Assembly (NCBI GenBank): GCA_041687295.1
Contig: JAWLCG010000175.1
Location: forward strand, 1 to 10,036
Direction: 5' to 3'
From: JAWLCG01 sp041687295
GTDB lineage: Bacteria; Planctomycetota; Phycisphaerae; SM23-33; FEN-1343
DNA length: 10,036 nucleotides
Shown: piece by piece, positions 1 through 6,790 of the stretch
Layout of the letters: each line of letters opens with the position of its first letter
Numbering within the stretch: position 1 is the stretch's first letter
Notes under the pieces: model-generated
Told to the model about the DNA's origin: nothing
Databases searched by the model: none
Seen by the model: the letters and a program-made list of their open reading frames with translations, nothing else
Program-made: the position numbers and the translations under genes

Positions 1-117
1 TGGGGCGCAGCCCCACCTTACTGGGGCGTGTGCGGGTGCCTCGGCGGCGCTGTCTGCCGCGAGAAGGTGGGGCTTCGCTGCGCTGCGCCCCAGCCTACGG
101 CGCAGCCCCACCTTCTC
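1..117. repeat. GC-rich palindromic repeat cluster, cut by the window edge
   Basis: A 13-bp inverted repeat (GAGAAGGTGGGGC at 61-73, GCCCCACCTTCTC at 105-117) encloses a second possible short stem. The right half repeats the window start: the 16-mer GGCGCAGCCCCACCTT occurs at 4-19 and again at 99-114. There is no ribosome binding site or convincing reading frame, so I read this as a dispersed extragenic repeat whose left end lies outside the window. Its function is unknown. Confidence 0.6.
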
Positions 118-137
118 GGGCGCCTGCCGCCGTCGTC

Positions 138-199
138 CTGCGCTGTGTGCAGCCGTGCATGGGCGGAAGGGACGTCCGGCACGGCTGCACGCAGCGCAG
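138..199. repeat. Long stem-loop, 21-bp arms with one mismatch
   Basis: The arms at 138-158 and 179-199 are reverse complements at 20 of 21 positions, around a 20-nt loop. The core GTGCAGCCGTGC / GCACGGCTGCAC partly recurs in the smaller hairpin at 2573-2595. There is no T-tract, so a classical intrinsic terminator is unlikely. It could be a REP-type element or the 3' hairpin of a gene to the left of the window. Confidence 0.55.
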
Positions 200-318
200 C
201 CGTGGCACCCGGTGCAATAGAAGAAGCCCCTTATCGGTCAGTCTCACCCAGCCCGACTGCGTCCGGCCTACGGGATGGCCCGCCGATCGATTCGCGCGTC
301 TCCGGCCCGCTGGCCACC

Positions 319-347
319 TTGACGGTTTGGGCGGTTGGCCTTACGCT
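319..347 (+). promoter_or_regulatory. Candidate sigma-70-type promoter for the gene at 420
   Basis: TTGACG (319-324) is followed after 17 bp by TACGCT (342-347). The -35 box matches consensus at five of six positions and the -10 box at three of six. Transcription would start near 354, giving a leader of about 66 nt. Similar boxes arise by chance, so this is only a candidate. Confidence 0.35.
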
Positions 348-419
348 GGAAGAGTAGACTCACCCCCGCCTGCAGGCCGGCCCGCCCGGGCCCGGCGGGC
401 ACCTTCCGGAGGTCCGTCC

Positions 420-2378
420 ATGAACCGTGCCACCGTCACGCTGCTGTTGTCGCTGGGGTCGCTGTGTGCGCTGACTGCGTCGGCCAGGGCCGCTGAGCCC
501 GCCGGGCCGCGGGTCGCCATCAACCTCGCCGGCGTGAACTACTACAGCGAGGAGTACCCCTGGCTGGACCGCTTCCAGCACTCCATGCCCCTGATGAGCC
601 AGCAGAACGGCCAGCCCTGGGGCGTCGGCGAGGATCTGACCCTCCGGCCCGACGGTTACCCGGCCTTTCTGCCGGCCAATCACGTCGCCCAGGCCCTGTG
701 GGACAACCCCCGCGGCTTCGCCGGCGGGCAGTACGTGCTGCTGTACGACGGCGCGGGCACCGTGCAGGTCGGCATGGCCGCCAGCCAGCTCAGCAGTCAG
801 CCCGGGCGGCTCGTGGCGAACCTCCAGCCAGGCCCCACGCGGATGATCGTCAAGATCGCGGCGACCGACCCGGCCAACCCCGTCCGCAACCTCCGCATGG
901 TCCCCCTGGCCGCCGAGGCCGACTACGCCGGCGGCGCCCCGGCCAATCCGTGGGACGGCGACTTTCTGGACAACTGGCAGATGATGGCCGGCTACCGGTT
1001 CATGGACTGGGGCCGGACGAACAACTCCAACGTCAAGACCTGGGCCGACCGCACCCCGCCCGACTACCAGACCCAGGGCGGCGGGGCGGGGGTGGCCCTG
1101 GAGTACCAGCTCCAGCTGGCCAACCAGACCCGCAAAGACCCCTGGGTGTGCATTCCCCACCAGGCCGACGACGACTACGTCCGCCAGGCCGCCACACTCA
1201 TCCGCGACAGCCTGGCCCCGGGCCTGTCGGTGCGGGTGGAGTACTCCAACGAGGTCTGGAACGGCATGTTCGCCCAGGCCCAGTACGCCAAGCAGCAGGG
1301 CCTGGCCCTGGGCCTGGCCAGCGACGGCTGGATGGCCCAGCTGCGCTACTACTCGCAGCGGTCGGTGGAGATCTTCGACATCTTCACGGACGTCTTCACC
1401 CGCGACGGCACCGACCCGGCCGGCATGGACCGCCTGGTCCGCGTCATGGCCAGCCAGTCGGCCAACCCCTGGGTCAGCGAGCAGGTGCTCGGCTGGAATA
1501 ACGCCCACGAGAAGACCGACGCCCTGGCCATCGCGCCCTACTTCGGCGAGACGGTCAACAACGCCGCCCGCGCCGCCGAGATCAAGGCCATGACCTGGGA
1601 CCAGCGGATCGACTGGGCCTGGGCCCGCCACGCCAAGGCGCTGCAGGACATGGCCAACCAGGCCGCCAAGGCCCGCGCCTACGGCGTGGAGCTGTTCGCC
1701 TACGAGGCCGGCCAGCACTTCGTCGGCGGCTCGGGCCAGGAGAACGATACCACGCTGACGGCCATCCTGCAGGAGCTCAACCGCCGCCCGGAGATGCGCC
1801 AGATGTACCGCGAGTACCTCCAGGGCTGGCAGGGGGCCGGCGGGGAGGACATCTTCCTGTTCAGCTCGGCCGGCGAGTTCAGCAAGTGGGGCAGCTGGGG
1901 TCTGATGGAGTACCAGACCCAGCCCGACGCCCAGTGCCCCAAGCTGCTGGGCGTGCTGGACTTCCTGGCCCGGATGGGCGACGTCAACGCCGACGGCCAG
2001 GCCAACGGCGCCGACATCGACGCCCTGCGGGCCGCCCTGGCCGCCGGCAGCAGCGACCCGCGCTACGACATCGACGACAACGGCGTGGTCGCCCCGCTGG
2101 ACCTGCTGATCCTGATCCACGGCCCGCTGGCGAGCCTCGACGGCGACGCCAACACCGACGGCGTCGTCGACGACCGCGACCTGAGCGTGCTGCTGAGCCA
2201 CTGGTCCGCCGCCGATGCCGGCTGGATGGGCGGCGACTTCAACGGCGACGGCACGAGCGACGACCGCGACCTGAGCATCCTGCTGGGCCGCTGGGGCGAC
2301 GGCGCGTCGGCCGCGGTCCCCGAGCCGACCGCCCTGGCCCTGCTGGGCCTGGCCGCCCTGGGCCTGCGCCGGCGGTAG
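420..2378 (+). CDS. PEP-CTERM/dockerin protein with glycoside hydrolase clan A-like domain
   Basis: A 652-residue exported protein. The ATG at 420 follows GGAGGT (408-413) by 6 nt and begins a signal peptide (charged N-terminus, hydrophobic residues 5-20, likely cut after ARA at 22-24); the frame stays open upstream but is not needed. Residues about 30-515 resemble a bacterial family often labelled 'cellulose-binding', with RFMDWGRTNNS and ADDDYVRQ motifs. EYSNEVWN holds an Asn-Glu pair (N277-E278) like the clan GH-A acid/base, and AYEAGQH (E429) would suit the nucleophile. Four dockerin-like Ca-loops start at D521, D550, D576 and D606; the second is degenerate. The PEP-CTERM tail is residues 633-652 (VPEP... 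ending RRR). Seen: signal, motifs and tail. Inferred: a surface-sorted glycosidase or carbohydrate-binding protein. No substrate can be assigned. The gene is probably monocistronic. Confidence 0.88.
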   Translation: MNRATVTLLLSLGSLCALTASARAAEPAGPRVAINLAGVNYYSEEYPWLDRFQHSMPLMSQQNGQPWGVGEDLTLRPDGYPAFLPANHVAQALWDNPRGFAGGQYVLLYDGAGTVQVGMAASQLSSQPGRLVANLQPGPTRMIVKIAATDPANPVRNLRMVPLAAEADYAGGAPANPWDGDFLDNWQMMAGYRFMDWGRTNNSNVKTWADRTPPDYQTQGGGAGVALEYQLQLANQTRKDPWVCIPHQADDDYVRQAATLIRDSLAPGLSVRVEYSNEVWNGMFAQAQYAKQQGLALGLASDGWMAQLRYYSQRSVEIFDIFTDVFTRDGTDPAGMDRLVRVMASQSANPWVSEQVLGWNNAHEKTDALAIAPYFGETVNNAARAAEIKAMTWDQRIDWAWARHAKALQDMANQAAKARAYGVELFAYEAGQHFVGGSGQENDTTLTAILQELNRRPEMRQMYREYLQGWQGAGGEDIFLFSSAGEFSKWGSWGLMEYQTQPDAQCPKLLGVLDFLARMGDVNADGQANGADIDALRAALAAGSSDPRYDIDDNGVVAPLDLLILIHGPLASLDGDANTDGVVDDRDLSVLLSHWSAADAGWMGGDFNGDGTSDDRDLSILLGRWGDGASAAVPEPTALALLGLAALGLRRR

Positions 2379-2381
2379 GAC

Positions 2382-2448
2382 GTAGGGCGGGCACCGCTCG
2401 CCGCGGCGGGCGCCTGGCGCCATCGACGGCGGGCAGTGCCCGCCCTAC
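2382..2448. repeat. Inverted repeat directly after the first gene
   Basis: Perfect 13-bp arms GTAGGGCGGGCAC (2382-2394) and GTGCCCGCCCTAC (2436-2448) enclose a 41-nt loop that can itself fold (GCC/GGC-rich). It begins 3 nt after the stop codon. The same GTAGGGCGGGC start lies over the stop of the regulator at 6641. It may terminate transcription or protect the 3' end, but there is no U-tract. Confidence 0.6.
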
Positions 2449-2461
2449 CCGCTGTGCTCGG

Positions 2462-2546
2462 CCCAAGCCCACGGAATGCCTTCCGGGGGCATCTTGGCCG
2501 GGCCGTTGCCGGCGCGGCACAACGTGCCCGTGCGTCCGATGGGCGA
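2462..2546. repeat. Dispersed ~85-bp repeat, copy 1
   Basis: Positions 2462-2485 are identical over 24 nt to 4686-4709, and looser similarity continues to about 2546 (shared GGCCGTT, CAACG, TCCGAT). The core is a hairpin, GCCCACGGAA (2467-2476) - TGCC - TTCCGGGGGC (2481-2490), with one mismatch; copy 2 pairs perfectly. Short translations of it occur in both directions but look spurious. Confidence 0.6.
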
Positions 2547-2572
2547 AAATGACAAGTTCGATGACGGGTGCG

Positions 2573-2595
2573 ACGGCTGCGATTTGTGCAGCCGT
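2573..2595. repeat. Small hairpin upstream of the gene at 2656
   Basis: ACGGCTGC (2573-2580) and GCAGCCGT (2588-2595) form an 8-bp perfect stem with a 7-nt loop. It shares GTGCAGCCGTGC with the long stem-loop at 138-199. It lies 60 nt before the next start codon, so it could be part of that gene's leader. Confidence 0.45.
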
Positions 2596-2655
2596 GCGGT
2601 CCGTTGAATCCCGGCACCCGACATTCCTGGCCTCGACCTGCAAAGGAGGTACTGT

Positions 2656-4449
2656 ATGCGTATCGCTGTTGCCCTGCTGCTGACGGCCCTGCTGGCTGCG
2701 CCGGCCGCCGCTGAACTGATCGCCTGGGACTCGCTGACGCTCGACCTGGTGACCTTCCCCCAGCCGTTGCACGACTACGACTCGGGCACCAACATCGGGC
2801 CCTGGGGCGTGCAGAACGGCAACCTGAAGTACACCGTCGGCAATGGCCTGACCTACCCGCACCTGTCCACGGCCGGCTACGCCGCCGTCGGCGGGGGCGA
2901 CTACGTCTCGGTGGGCCGAAGCTTCTCGCTCGGGGCTGCCGCCTGGGCGCCCTACCTCAAGGCCGGCTCGGTCGGCGCCGAGGGCACGACCCTCTGGGCC
3001 AGCCTGCTGGTCAACCAGTGGACCGAGCACAACAACTTCCGCGTCGGCCTGCACAACGGCGGCGTCGCCTGGGGCTCCGACGCCAACATGGTCAGCGTCG
3101 GCCTGGACGCCGGCACCTGGCAACTCCGCCAGGCCGGCGGCGCCAGCGCCTCCACCGGCGTCGCCCGCATCCCCGGCCAGACCTACCTGATGGTCATGAA
3201 GCTCGAGTTCCTCGATGCCGCCGCCGACCGCGTGACCCTCTACGTCAACCCCACCCCCGGCCTGGCCGCGCCCGACGTGGCCGGCGCGAGCCTGACCACC
3301 AAGAGCGACTGGTCCTTCCGGTCGCTGCACTTCTATCCCGGCAACGACGCGCTCCACGGCGCGCTGGACGAGCTGCGCTTCGGCGAGAACTACGCCGACG
3401 TGACCCCCTACAGCGACGACGCCGGCGGCGGGGGCGACCCGCTGCGGGTGTTCTTCGTGGGCAACAGCGTCACCGACTCGATCGGCTACGAGGGCCTGCG
3501 CAAGATGGCCGTCAGCAACGGCCAGACGCTCGTCTACGGACGGCAGATGATCCCCGGCGCCCCGCTGCCGATGCTGTGGGACAACCCTACCAGCGGCTTC
3601 ACCACCGACCCCTACGGCCACTACCCCAACGCCCTGGGCAACTACGTCTGGGACGCCGTGAGCCTGCAGCCCTTCGACCGCCAGCTCTCGGCCGACCTGC
3701 CCGCGGCGCAGAACTTCATCGACCTGACCTGGCAGAACAGCCCCGACGCGAAAATCCTCATCTACTCCCGCTGGCCCCGCAAGGACGGCGACGGCAGCCT
3801 GGACTACCAGGCGAAGTGGGATCGGCCCCACGACGGCAGCTTCGGCAGCGAGGAGACCCGGGCCTACTTCGAGGCCCTCGTGACCGCCCTGCGGGCGGCC
3901 TACCCCGACCGGGCCGACCAGCTGCTCATCGCCCCCGTCGGCGACGTGTTCTATCGGCTCGACCAGAAGATGGAGGCCGGTGAGGTGCCCGGCTTCAGCG
4001 ACATCATCGAGATGTACGCCGACGGCATCCACATGAACAACTTCGGCAGCTTCGTGGCCGGCACGACCTACTACGCCACGCTCTACGGCACCGACCCGAC
4101 GGGCCTGCCGACCGACTCGTACGGCACGATCGACCCGGCCTTCGCGGCCATCGTCCAGCAGACTGTCTGGGAGGTCGTCAACGGCCATCCCTTCTCGGGC
4201 GTCTCGAGCCTGCTCGACGGCGACGTCAACGGCAACGGCACCGTCGATGACGCGGACCTCAACATCCTGCTGAGCCACTGGGGCGGCGCCGGCGGACGCG
4301 ACGTCGGCGACCTCAACGGCAACGGCGTGGTCGACGACGCCGACCTCAACATCCTGCTGAGCCACTGGGGCGACGGCTTCGCGGCCATCCCCGAGCCGGC
4401 CAGCCTGGCCCTGCTGGCCCTAGCCGCCGTCACCCTCCGCCGCCGCTAG
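2656..4449 (+). CDS. PEP-CTERM/dockerin protein with lectin-like and SGNH hydrolase-like domains
   Basis: A 597-residue exported protein. The ATG follows a strong AAAGGAGGT (2642-2650) by 5 nt. The signal peptide is residues 1-19, cut after APAAA. Residues about 20-250 look like a concanavalin/LamG-type beta-sandwich ending in GALDELRFGENYADVTP, a pattern typical of such planctomycete domains. Residues about 263-475 resemble an SGNH/GDSL hydrolase: FFVGNSVTD gives the block I serine (S271) and YADGIHMNNFG gives the block V Asp-His pair (D456, H459). Two dockerin-like loops start at D523 and D552, each ending LNILLSHWG. The PEP-CTERM tail is residues 578-597. The family suggests a carbohydrate esterase or acyl hydrolase held at the surface; the substrate is unknown. 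The two dockerin repeats are nearly identical in DNA (4222-4287, 4309-4374), suggesting recent duplication. Confidence 0.88.
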   Translation: MRIAVALLLTALLAAPAAAELIAWDSLTLDLVTFPQPLHDYDSGTNIGPWGVQNGNLKYTVGNGLTYPHLSTAGYAAVGGGDYVSVGRSFSLGAAAWAPYLKAGSVGAEGTTLWASLLVNQWTEHNNFRVGLHNGGVAWGSDANMVSVGLDAGTWQLRQAGGASASTGVARIPGQTYLMVMKLEFLDAAADRVTLYVNPTPGLAAPDVAGASLTTKSDWSFRSLHFYPGNDALHGALDELRFGENYADVTPYSDDAGGGGDPLRVFFVGNSVTDSIGYEGLRKMAVSNGQTLVYGRQMIPGAPLPMLWDNPTSGFTTDPYGHYPNALGNYVWDAVSLQPFDRQLSADLPAAQNFIDLTWQNSPDAKILIYSRWPRKDGDGSLDYQAKWDRPHDGSFGSEETRAYFEALVTALRAAYPDRADQLLIAPVGDVFYRLDQKMEAGEVPGFSDIIEMYADGIHMNNFGSFVAGTTYYATLYGTDPTGLPTDSYGTIDPAFAAIVQQTVWEVVNGHPFSGVSSLLDGDVNGNGTVDDADLNILLSHWGGAGGRDVGDLNGNGVVDDADLNILLSHWGDGFAAIPEPASLALLALAAVTLRRR

Positions 4450-4538
4450 GCTCTGTATATAGCCCCGGGCTTGCCCAGGGTGTTCGGGCGCCCCATCGCA
4501 AGCCTCACCCACCGATGACGCCCTGGGCCGCCTGGGCA

Positions 4539-4624
4539 GTATGGAGTGCGGCGGCAACGACGCCGCTTTGGCTGGTCTTCCCGCCAGCGAGCCAAAGCGG
4601 CGACACGGCCGCCGCACTCCATAC
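4539..4624. repeat. 86-bp nested palindromic element
   Basis: The outer arms are perfect over 16 bp (4539-4554, beginning GTATGGAGTGCGG, against 4609-4624). The inner arms are perfect over 13 bp (CGCCGCTTTGGCT 4561-4573 against AGCCAAAGCGGCG 4590-4602). Partial pairing continues outside. Short frames on both strands are by-products of the symmetry, with no ribosome binding site. I recall similar GGAGTGCGGCGG palindromes between genes of planctomycetes and related bacteria, but I cannot confirm that here. It could be a MITE or REPIN-like mobile element, or a bidirectional terminator without a T-tract. Confidence 0.7.
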
Positions 4625-4682
4625 GGCGCGCGGGCCCTTGGGCGGGAGTCGTACCCCTTCGCGCTGGAGGCGACCAGGGCCT

Positions 4683-4768
4683 CGCCCCAAGCCCACGGAA
4701 TGCCTTCCGTGGGCATCGGGGCGGGCCGTTCTTGACGAGGCCCAACGCACCACACATCCGATAGGCAA
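4683..4768. repeat. Dispersed ~85-bp repeat, copy 2, with perfect hairpin
   Basis: GCCCACGGAA (4691-4700) - TGCC - TTCCGTGGGC (4705-4714) is a perfect 10-bp stem with a 4-nt loop. It is lengthened by CGCCCC (4683-4688) pairing with GGGGCG (4718-4723) across a small bulge. Positions 4686-4709 match 2462-2485 exactly, and weaker similarity runs to about 4768. Confidence 0.65.
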
Positions 4769-5008
4769 ACGGACCAGCCGTATGCCACCTAAGGGTGCGA
4801 CAAAAATGTCTAATTGGGGGTGGCTGGGCTACGATTCTGTTCCGAACTACGCTGGACGGGCCAATTCCGGGGCTGTCGGCGGTCTTCTCTCTGCGGGGAA
4901 ACCCCTGGCGGGATCATAGATCAAGTCATGTTTTAGCAATACCTTGTGACTTAGGCTGGCTGCGCCGGATCCGGGGTGCCCTTTGTGCGGCCTGGCAGTA
5001 TCGGGTTC
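4769..5008. other. AT-richer non-coding leader upstream of the regulator
   Basis: This stretch is visibly less GC-rich than its surroundings and has no convincing gene. A 37-codon frame (ATG at 4806, stop at 4917-4919) lacks a ribosome binding site. A GGGG-AAA-CCCC motif occurs near 4895-4905. Enhancer sites for a sigma-54 activator would be expected around here, but I found no clear TGT-N10-ACA or other obvious paired inverted repeat. Confidence 0.4.
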
Positions 5009-5024
5009 TGGCACTGCAATTGCA
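5009..5024 (+). promoter_or_regulatory. Sigma-54 (-24/-12) promoter of the regulator gene
   Basis: TGGCAC (5009-5014), five bases, then TTGCA (5020-5024) matches the sigma-54 consensus TGGCAC-N5-TTGC[A/T] at every position, with the required 12-bp offset between the GG and GC dinucleotides. Transcription would begin near 5035, about 59 nt before the ATG at 5094. It therefore also argues against the in-frame upstream ATG at 4983. The position, strand and match make this the best-supported promoter in the window. Confidence 0.75.
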
Positions 5025-5093
5025 TTCCCTTCCAGCGACGGCGACGGGTTCTGGTGCGACGGAAGTGGAACACCACGCTCTGGCGGTGCCGAA

Positions 5094-6644
5094 ATGTATC
5101 AACCGAATCAGCCAGTAGTCCATCGCGGGCGGCGCGAGCGGGAGGTGACGGCCCTGCACGGGGTGGCGCAGGTCTTCTCGACGCGGTGGGGCCAGCGGCA
5201 GATCCTCTTTGACGTGTTGGACGTGCTGGAGGCCGAGCTGGACTTCGTCCGCGGGGCGATCGTGGTCAAGGACGCCCAGGGGCAGGACCTGGTCGTCGAG
5301 GCGGGCCTGGCGCCGGGGGCGGGGCCCTCGTCGGCCGGGGCCATGGGCCTGGTCGAGCAGGTGATGCGGACGGGTGAGCCGGCGGCCGAGCCCGAGGTGG
5401 CCCCCCCGGCCCGCCGGCCCGGGCGGCTCTCGGCCGAGCTGCCGATGGTCGAGGCCTGGAGCCTGGTGGGCGTGCCGGTGCTGATGGGCACCGAGGTGAT
5501 CGGCGGCCTGGCCGCCTACGTGGGCCACGCCCGGCCCGACCGGCTGGAGACCGACCGCAAGCTGCTGGCCGTGGTGGCGGCCCTGCTCAGCGCCGACGCC
5601 CGCGCCCGCCGCATGGGCCGGGCCCGCGAGCAGGCCCTGGAGGCCGAGAACCTCCGCCTCCGCGGCGTGCTGGAGGAGCGGTTCCGCCCGGAGAACCTCG
5701 TGGGCCATTCGCACGCGATGCAGGCGGTCTACCAGGCGATCCGCCAGCTGGCGCCGCTGGAGGGCCCTGTGCTGCTGCGGGGCGAGGCCGGCGTGGGCAA
5801 ATCGCTGGTGGCCTCGGCGATCCACTACGCCTCGCCCCGGTCGCGGGGCCCGATGGTGCGCCTCGACGACGCGCTGGGCGAGGTGCTGCTGGAGGCGGAG
5901 CTGTTCGGTCACGAGGCCGACGCCTTCCGGGGCGCCGGCGAGGCCCGCTCGGGTCGGCTGGAGCAGGCCGCCGGCGGCTCGCTGCTGATCGGCGAGGTGG
6001 GCGCCCTGCCGCTGGGCACGCAGCGCAAGCTGCTGCGGGTGCTGCAGGAGGGCCAGTTCGAGCGCCTCGGCAGCCAGCAGTCGGCGCGGGCGAACGTGCG
6101 CCTGCTGGCGGCGACGCGGATGGACCTCGAGGCCGCCGTCGAGAAGGGGGAGTTTCTCGCCGACCTCTACCACCGCCTGGGCCGGGCCGTCATCGTGTTG
6201 CCGCCGCTGCGCGCGCGGAGCGAGGACGTCGTGCTGCTGGCCAACCACTTCCTGGACAAGCACGCCCGGCGCACCGGCAAGGCCGTCCACCGCATCAGTG
6301 CCGCGGCCGTGGGCATGCTGCTGAGCTACCCCTGGCCGGGCAACGTCCGCGAGCTCGAGGGCGCCATCGAGCGGGCCGTGCTGCACACCGGCGACGGCGT
6401 GATCCACGCCTACAACCTGCCGGCTACGCTGCAGGGCCCCGGCCTGCCCGACGCGACCCCCGCCAGCTCGCTACGGGCCCGCGTGCAGCTGCTCGAGAAG
6501 GACATGATCCTCGACGCCCTGCAGCGCGCCGCCGGCAACGTCTCGGCCGCCGCCCGCGAGTTGGGCATCACCGGGCGGATGGTCCGCTACAAGATGCGCA
6601 ACCTCGGCATCGAAGACCTCCGCGCCTTTCGGCGGCAGGGGTAG
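5094..6644 (+). CDS. GAF-AAA+-Fis regulator, sigma-54 activator family (degenerate ATPase)
   Basis: A 516-residue cytoplasmic regulator built like NifA: an N-terminal GAF-type sensor (about 10-170), a charged linker helix (170-200), an AAA+ domain (about 200-435) and a C-terminal Fis-type helix-turn-helix (about 468-508, GNVSAAARELGITGR). The ATG at 5094 is chosen because a sigma-54 promoter lies at 5009-5024 and GGCGGT at 5082-5087 can serve as a weak ribosome site; the ATG at 4983 would precede the promoter. Walker A is intact (GEAGVGKS, 230-237), as is sensor II (GNVREL, 416-421). Several hallmark positions differ: GAFTGA reads DAFRGA (276-281), the Walker B Asp is Gly (LLIGEVG, G300-E301), the usual Asn in AATN is Arg342, and the first Arg finger is Leu355 (FLADLYHRL; R361 kept). 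The fold is certain; ATP hydrolysis and sigma-54 contact are doubtful. The GAF ligand is unknown. Confidence 0.85.
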   Translation: MYQPNQPVVHRGRREREVTALHGVAQVFSTRWGQRQILFDVLDVLEAELDFVRGAIVVKDAQGQDLVVEAGLAPGAGPSSAGAMGLVEQVMRTGEPAAEPEVAPPARRPGRLSAELPMVEAWSLVGVPVLMGTEVIGGLAAYVGHARPDRLETDRKLLAVVAALLSADARARRMGRAREQALEAENLRLRGVLEERFRPENLVGHSHAMQAVYQAIRQLAPLEGPVLLRGEAGVGKSLVASAIHYASPRSRGPMVRLDDALGEVLLEAELFGHEADAFRGAGEARSGRLEQAAGGSLLIGEVGALPLGTQRKLLRVLQEGQFERLGSQQSARANVRLLAATRMDLEAAVEKGEFLADLYHRLGRAVIVLPPLRARSEDVVLLANHFLDKHARRTGKAVHRISAAAVGMLLSYPWPGNVRELEGAIERAVLHTGDGVIHAYNLPATLQGPGLPDATPASSLRARVQLLEKDMILDALQRAAGNVSAAARELGITGRMVRYKMRNLGIEDLRAFRRQG

Positions 6645-6661
6645 GGCGGGCAGGGCCCGCC
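6641..6661. repeat. GC hairpin over the regulator's stop codon
   Basis: GGCGGGC (6645-6651), AGG, GCCCGCC (6655-6661) is a perfect 7-bp stem starting just after the TAG at 6642-6644. It opens with the same GTAGGGCGGGC as the repeat at 2382. It could act as a terminator in the convergent region, but no T-tract follows. Confidence 0.5.
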
Positions 6662-6772
6662 GCGATGACGCCAGACTCCACCGTGGCGTTTCGTTCGATG
6701 CCAAGCCTCCGTGACGGGTGTCATGCACGGCGGCCCGGATTACGACGAACAGCCCCACCGGTCGCCAGCGCC

Positions 6773-6787
6773 GGGCGGAGCCCGCCC
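6773..6787. repeat. GC hairpin at the 3' end of the minus-strand gene
   Basis: GGGCGG (6773-6778), AGC, CCGCCC (6782-6787) is a 6-bp stem just beyond the stop codon of the minus-strand gene. Read on the minus strand the sequence begins GTAGGCAGGGCGGGC, resembling the GTAGGGCGGGC elements at 2382 and 6641. The 146 bp between the two convergent genes thus carries one such hairpin at each end. Confidence 0.45.
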
Positions 6788-6790
6788 TGC

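Noticed and set aside
203..216. TGGCAC followed by TGCA upstream of the first gene, resembling a sigma-54 promoter
   Set aside because: The GG-to-GC offset is 10 bp instead of 12, spacing that abolishes sigma-54 promoter function, and it overlaps the end of a repeat.
360..2423. 687-codon antisense frame over the first gene, with similar long antisense frames at 2239-4365 and 8378-10012
   Set aside because: They mirror the GC-rich third codon positions of the real genes, are rich in Val, Gly, Ala and Gln, and lack signal peptides, domains or ribosome binding sites.
2628..2642. TGGCCT...CTGCA before the gene at 2656, a possible -24/-12 element
   Set aside because: The spacing is one base short, the -24 box is imperfect, and transcription would start at the ribosome binding site.
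4806..4919. 37-codon frame upstream of the regulator
   Set aside because: No ribosome binding site or recognisable homology; the frame is too short to distinguish from chance in a non-coding leader.
4983..5093. Upstream in-frame start for the regulator (37 extra residues)
   Set aside because: This ATG lies upstream of the predicted sigma-54 transcription start, the added residues are low-complexity Gly/Ser, and the GAF domain begins after the ATG at 5094.
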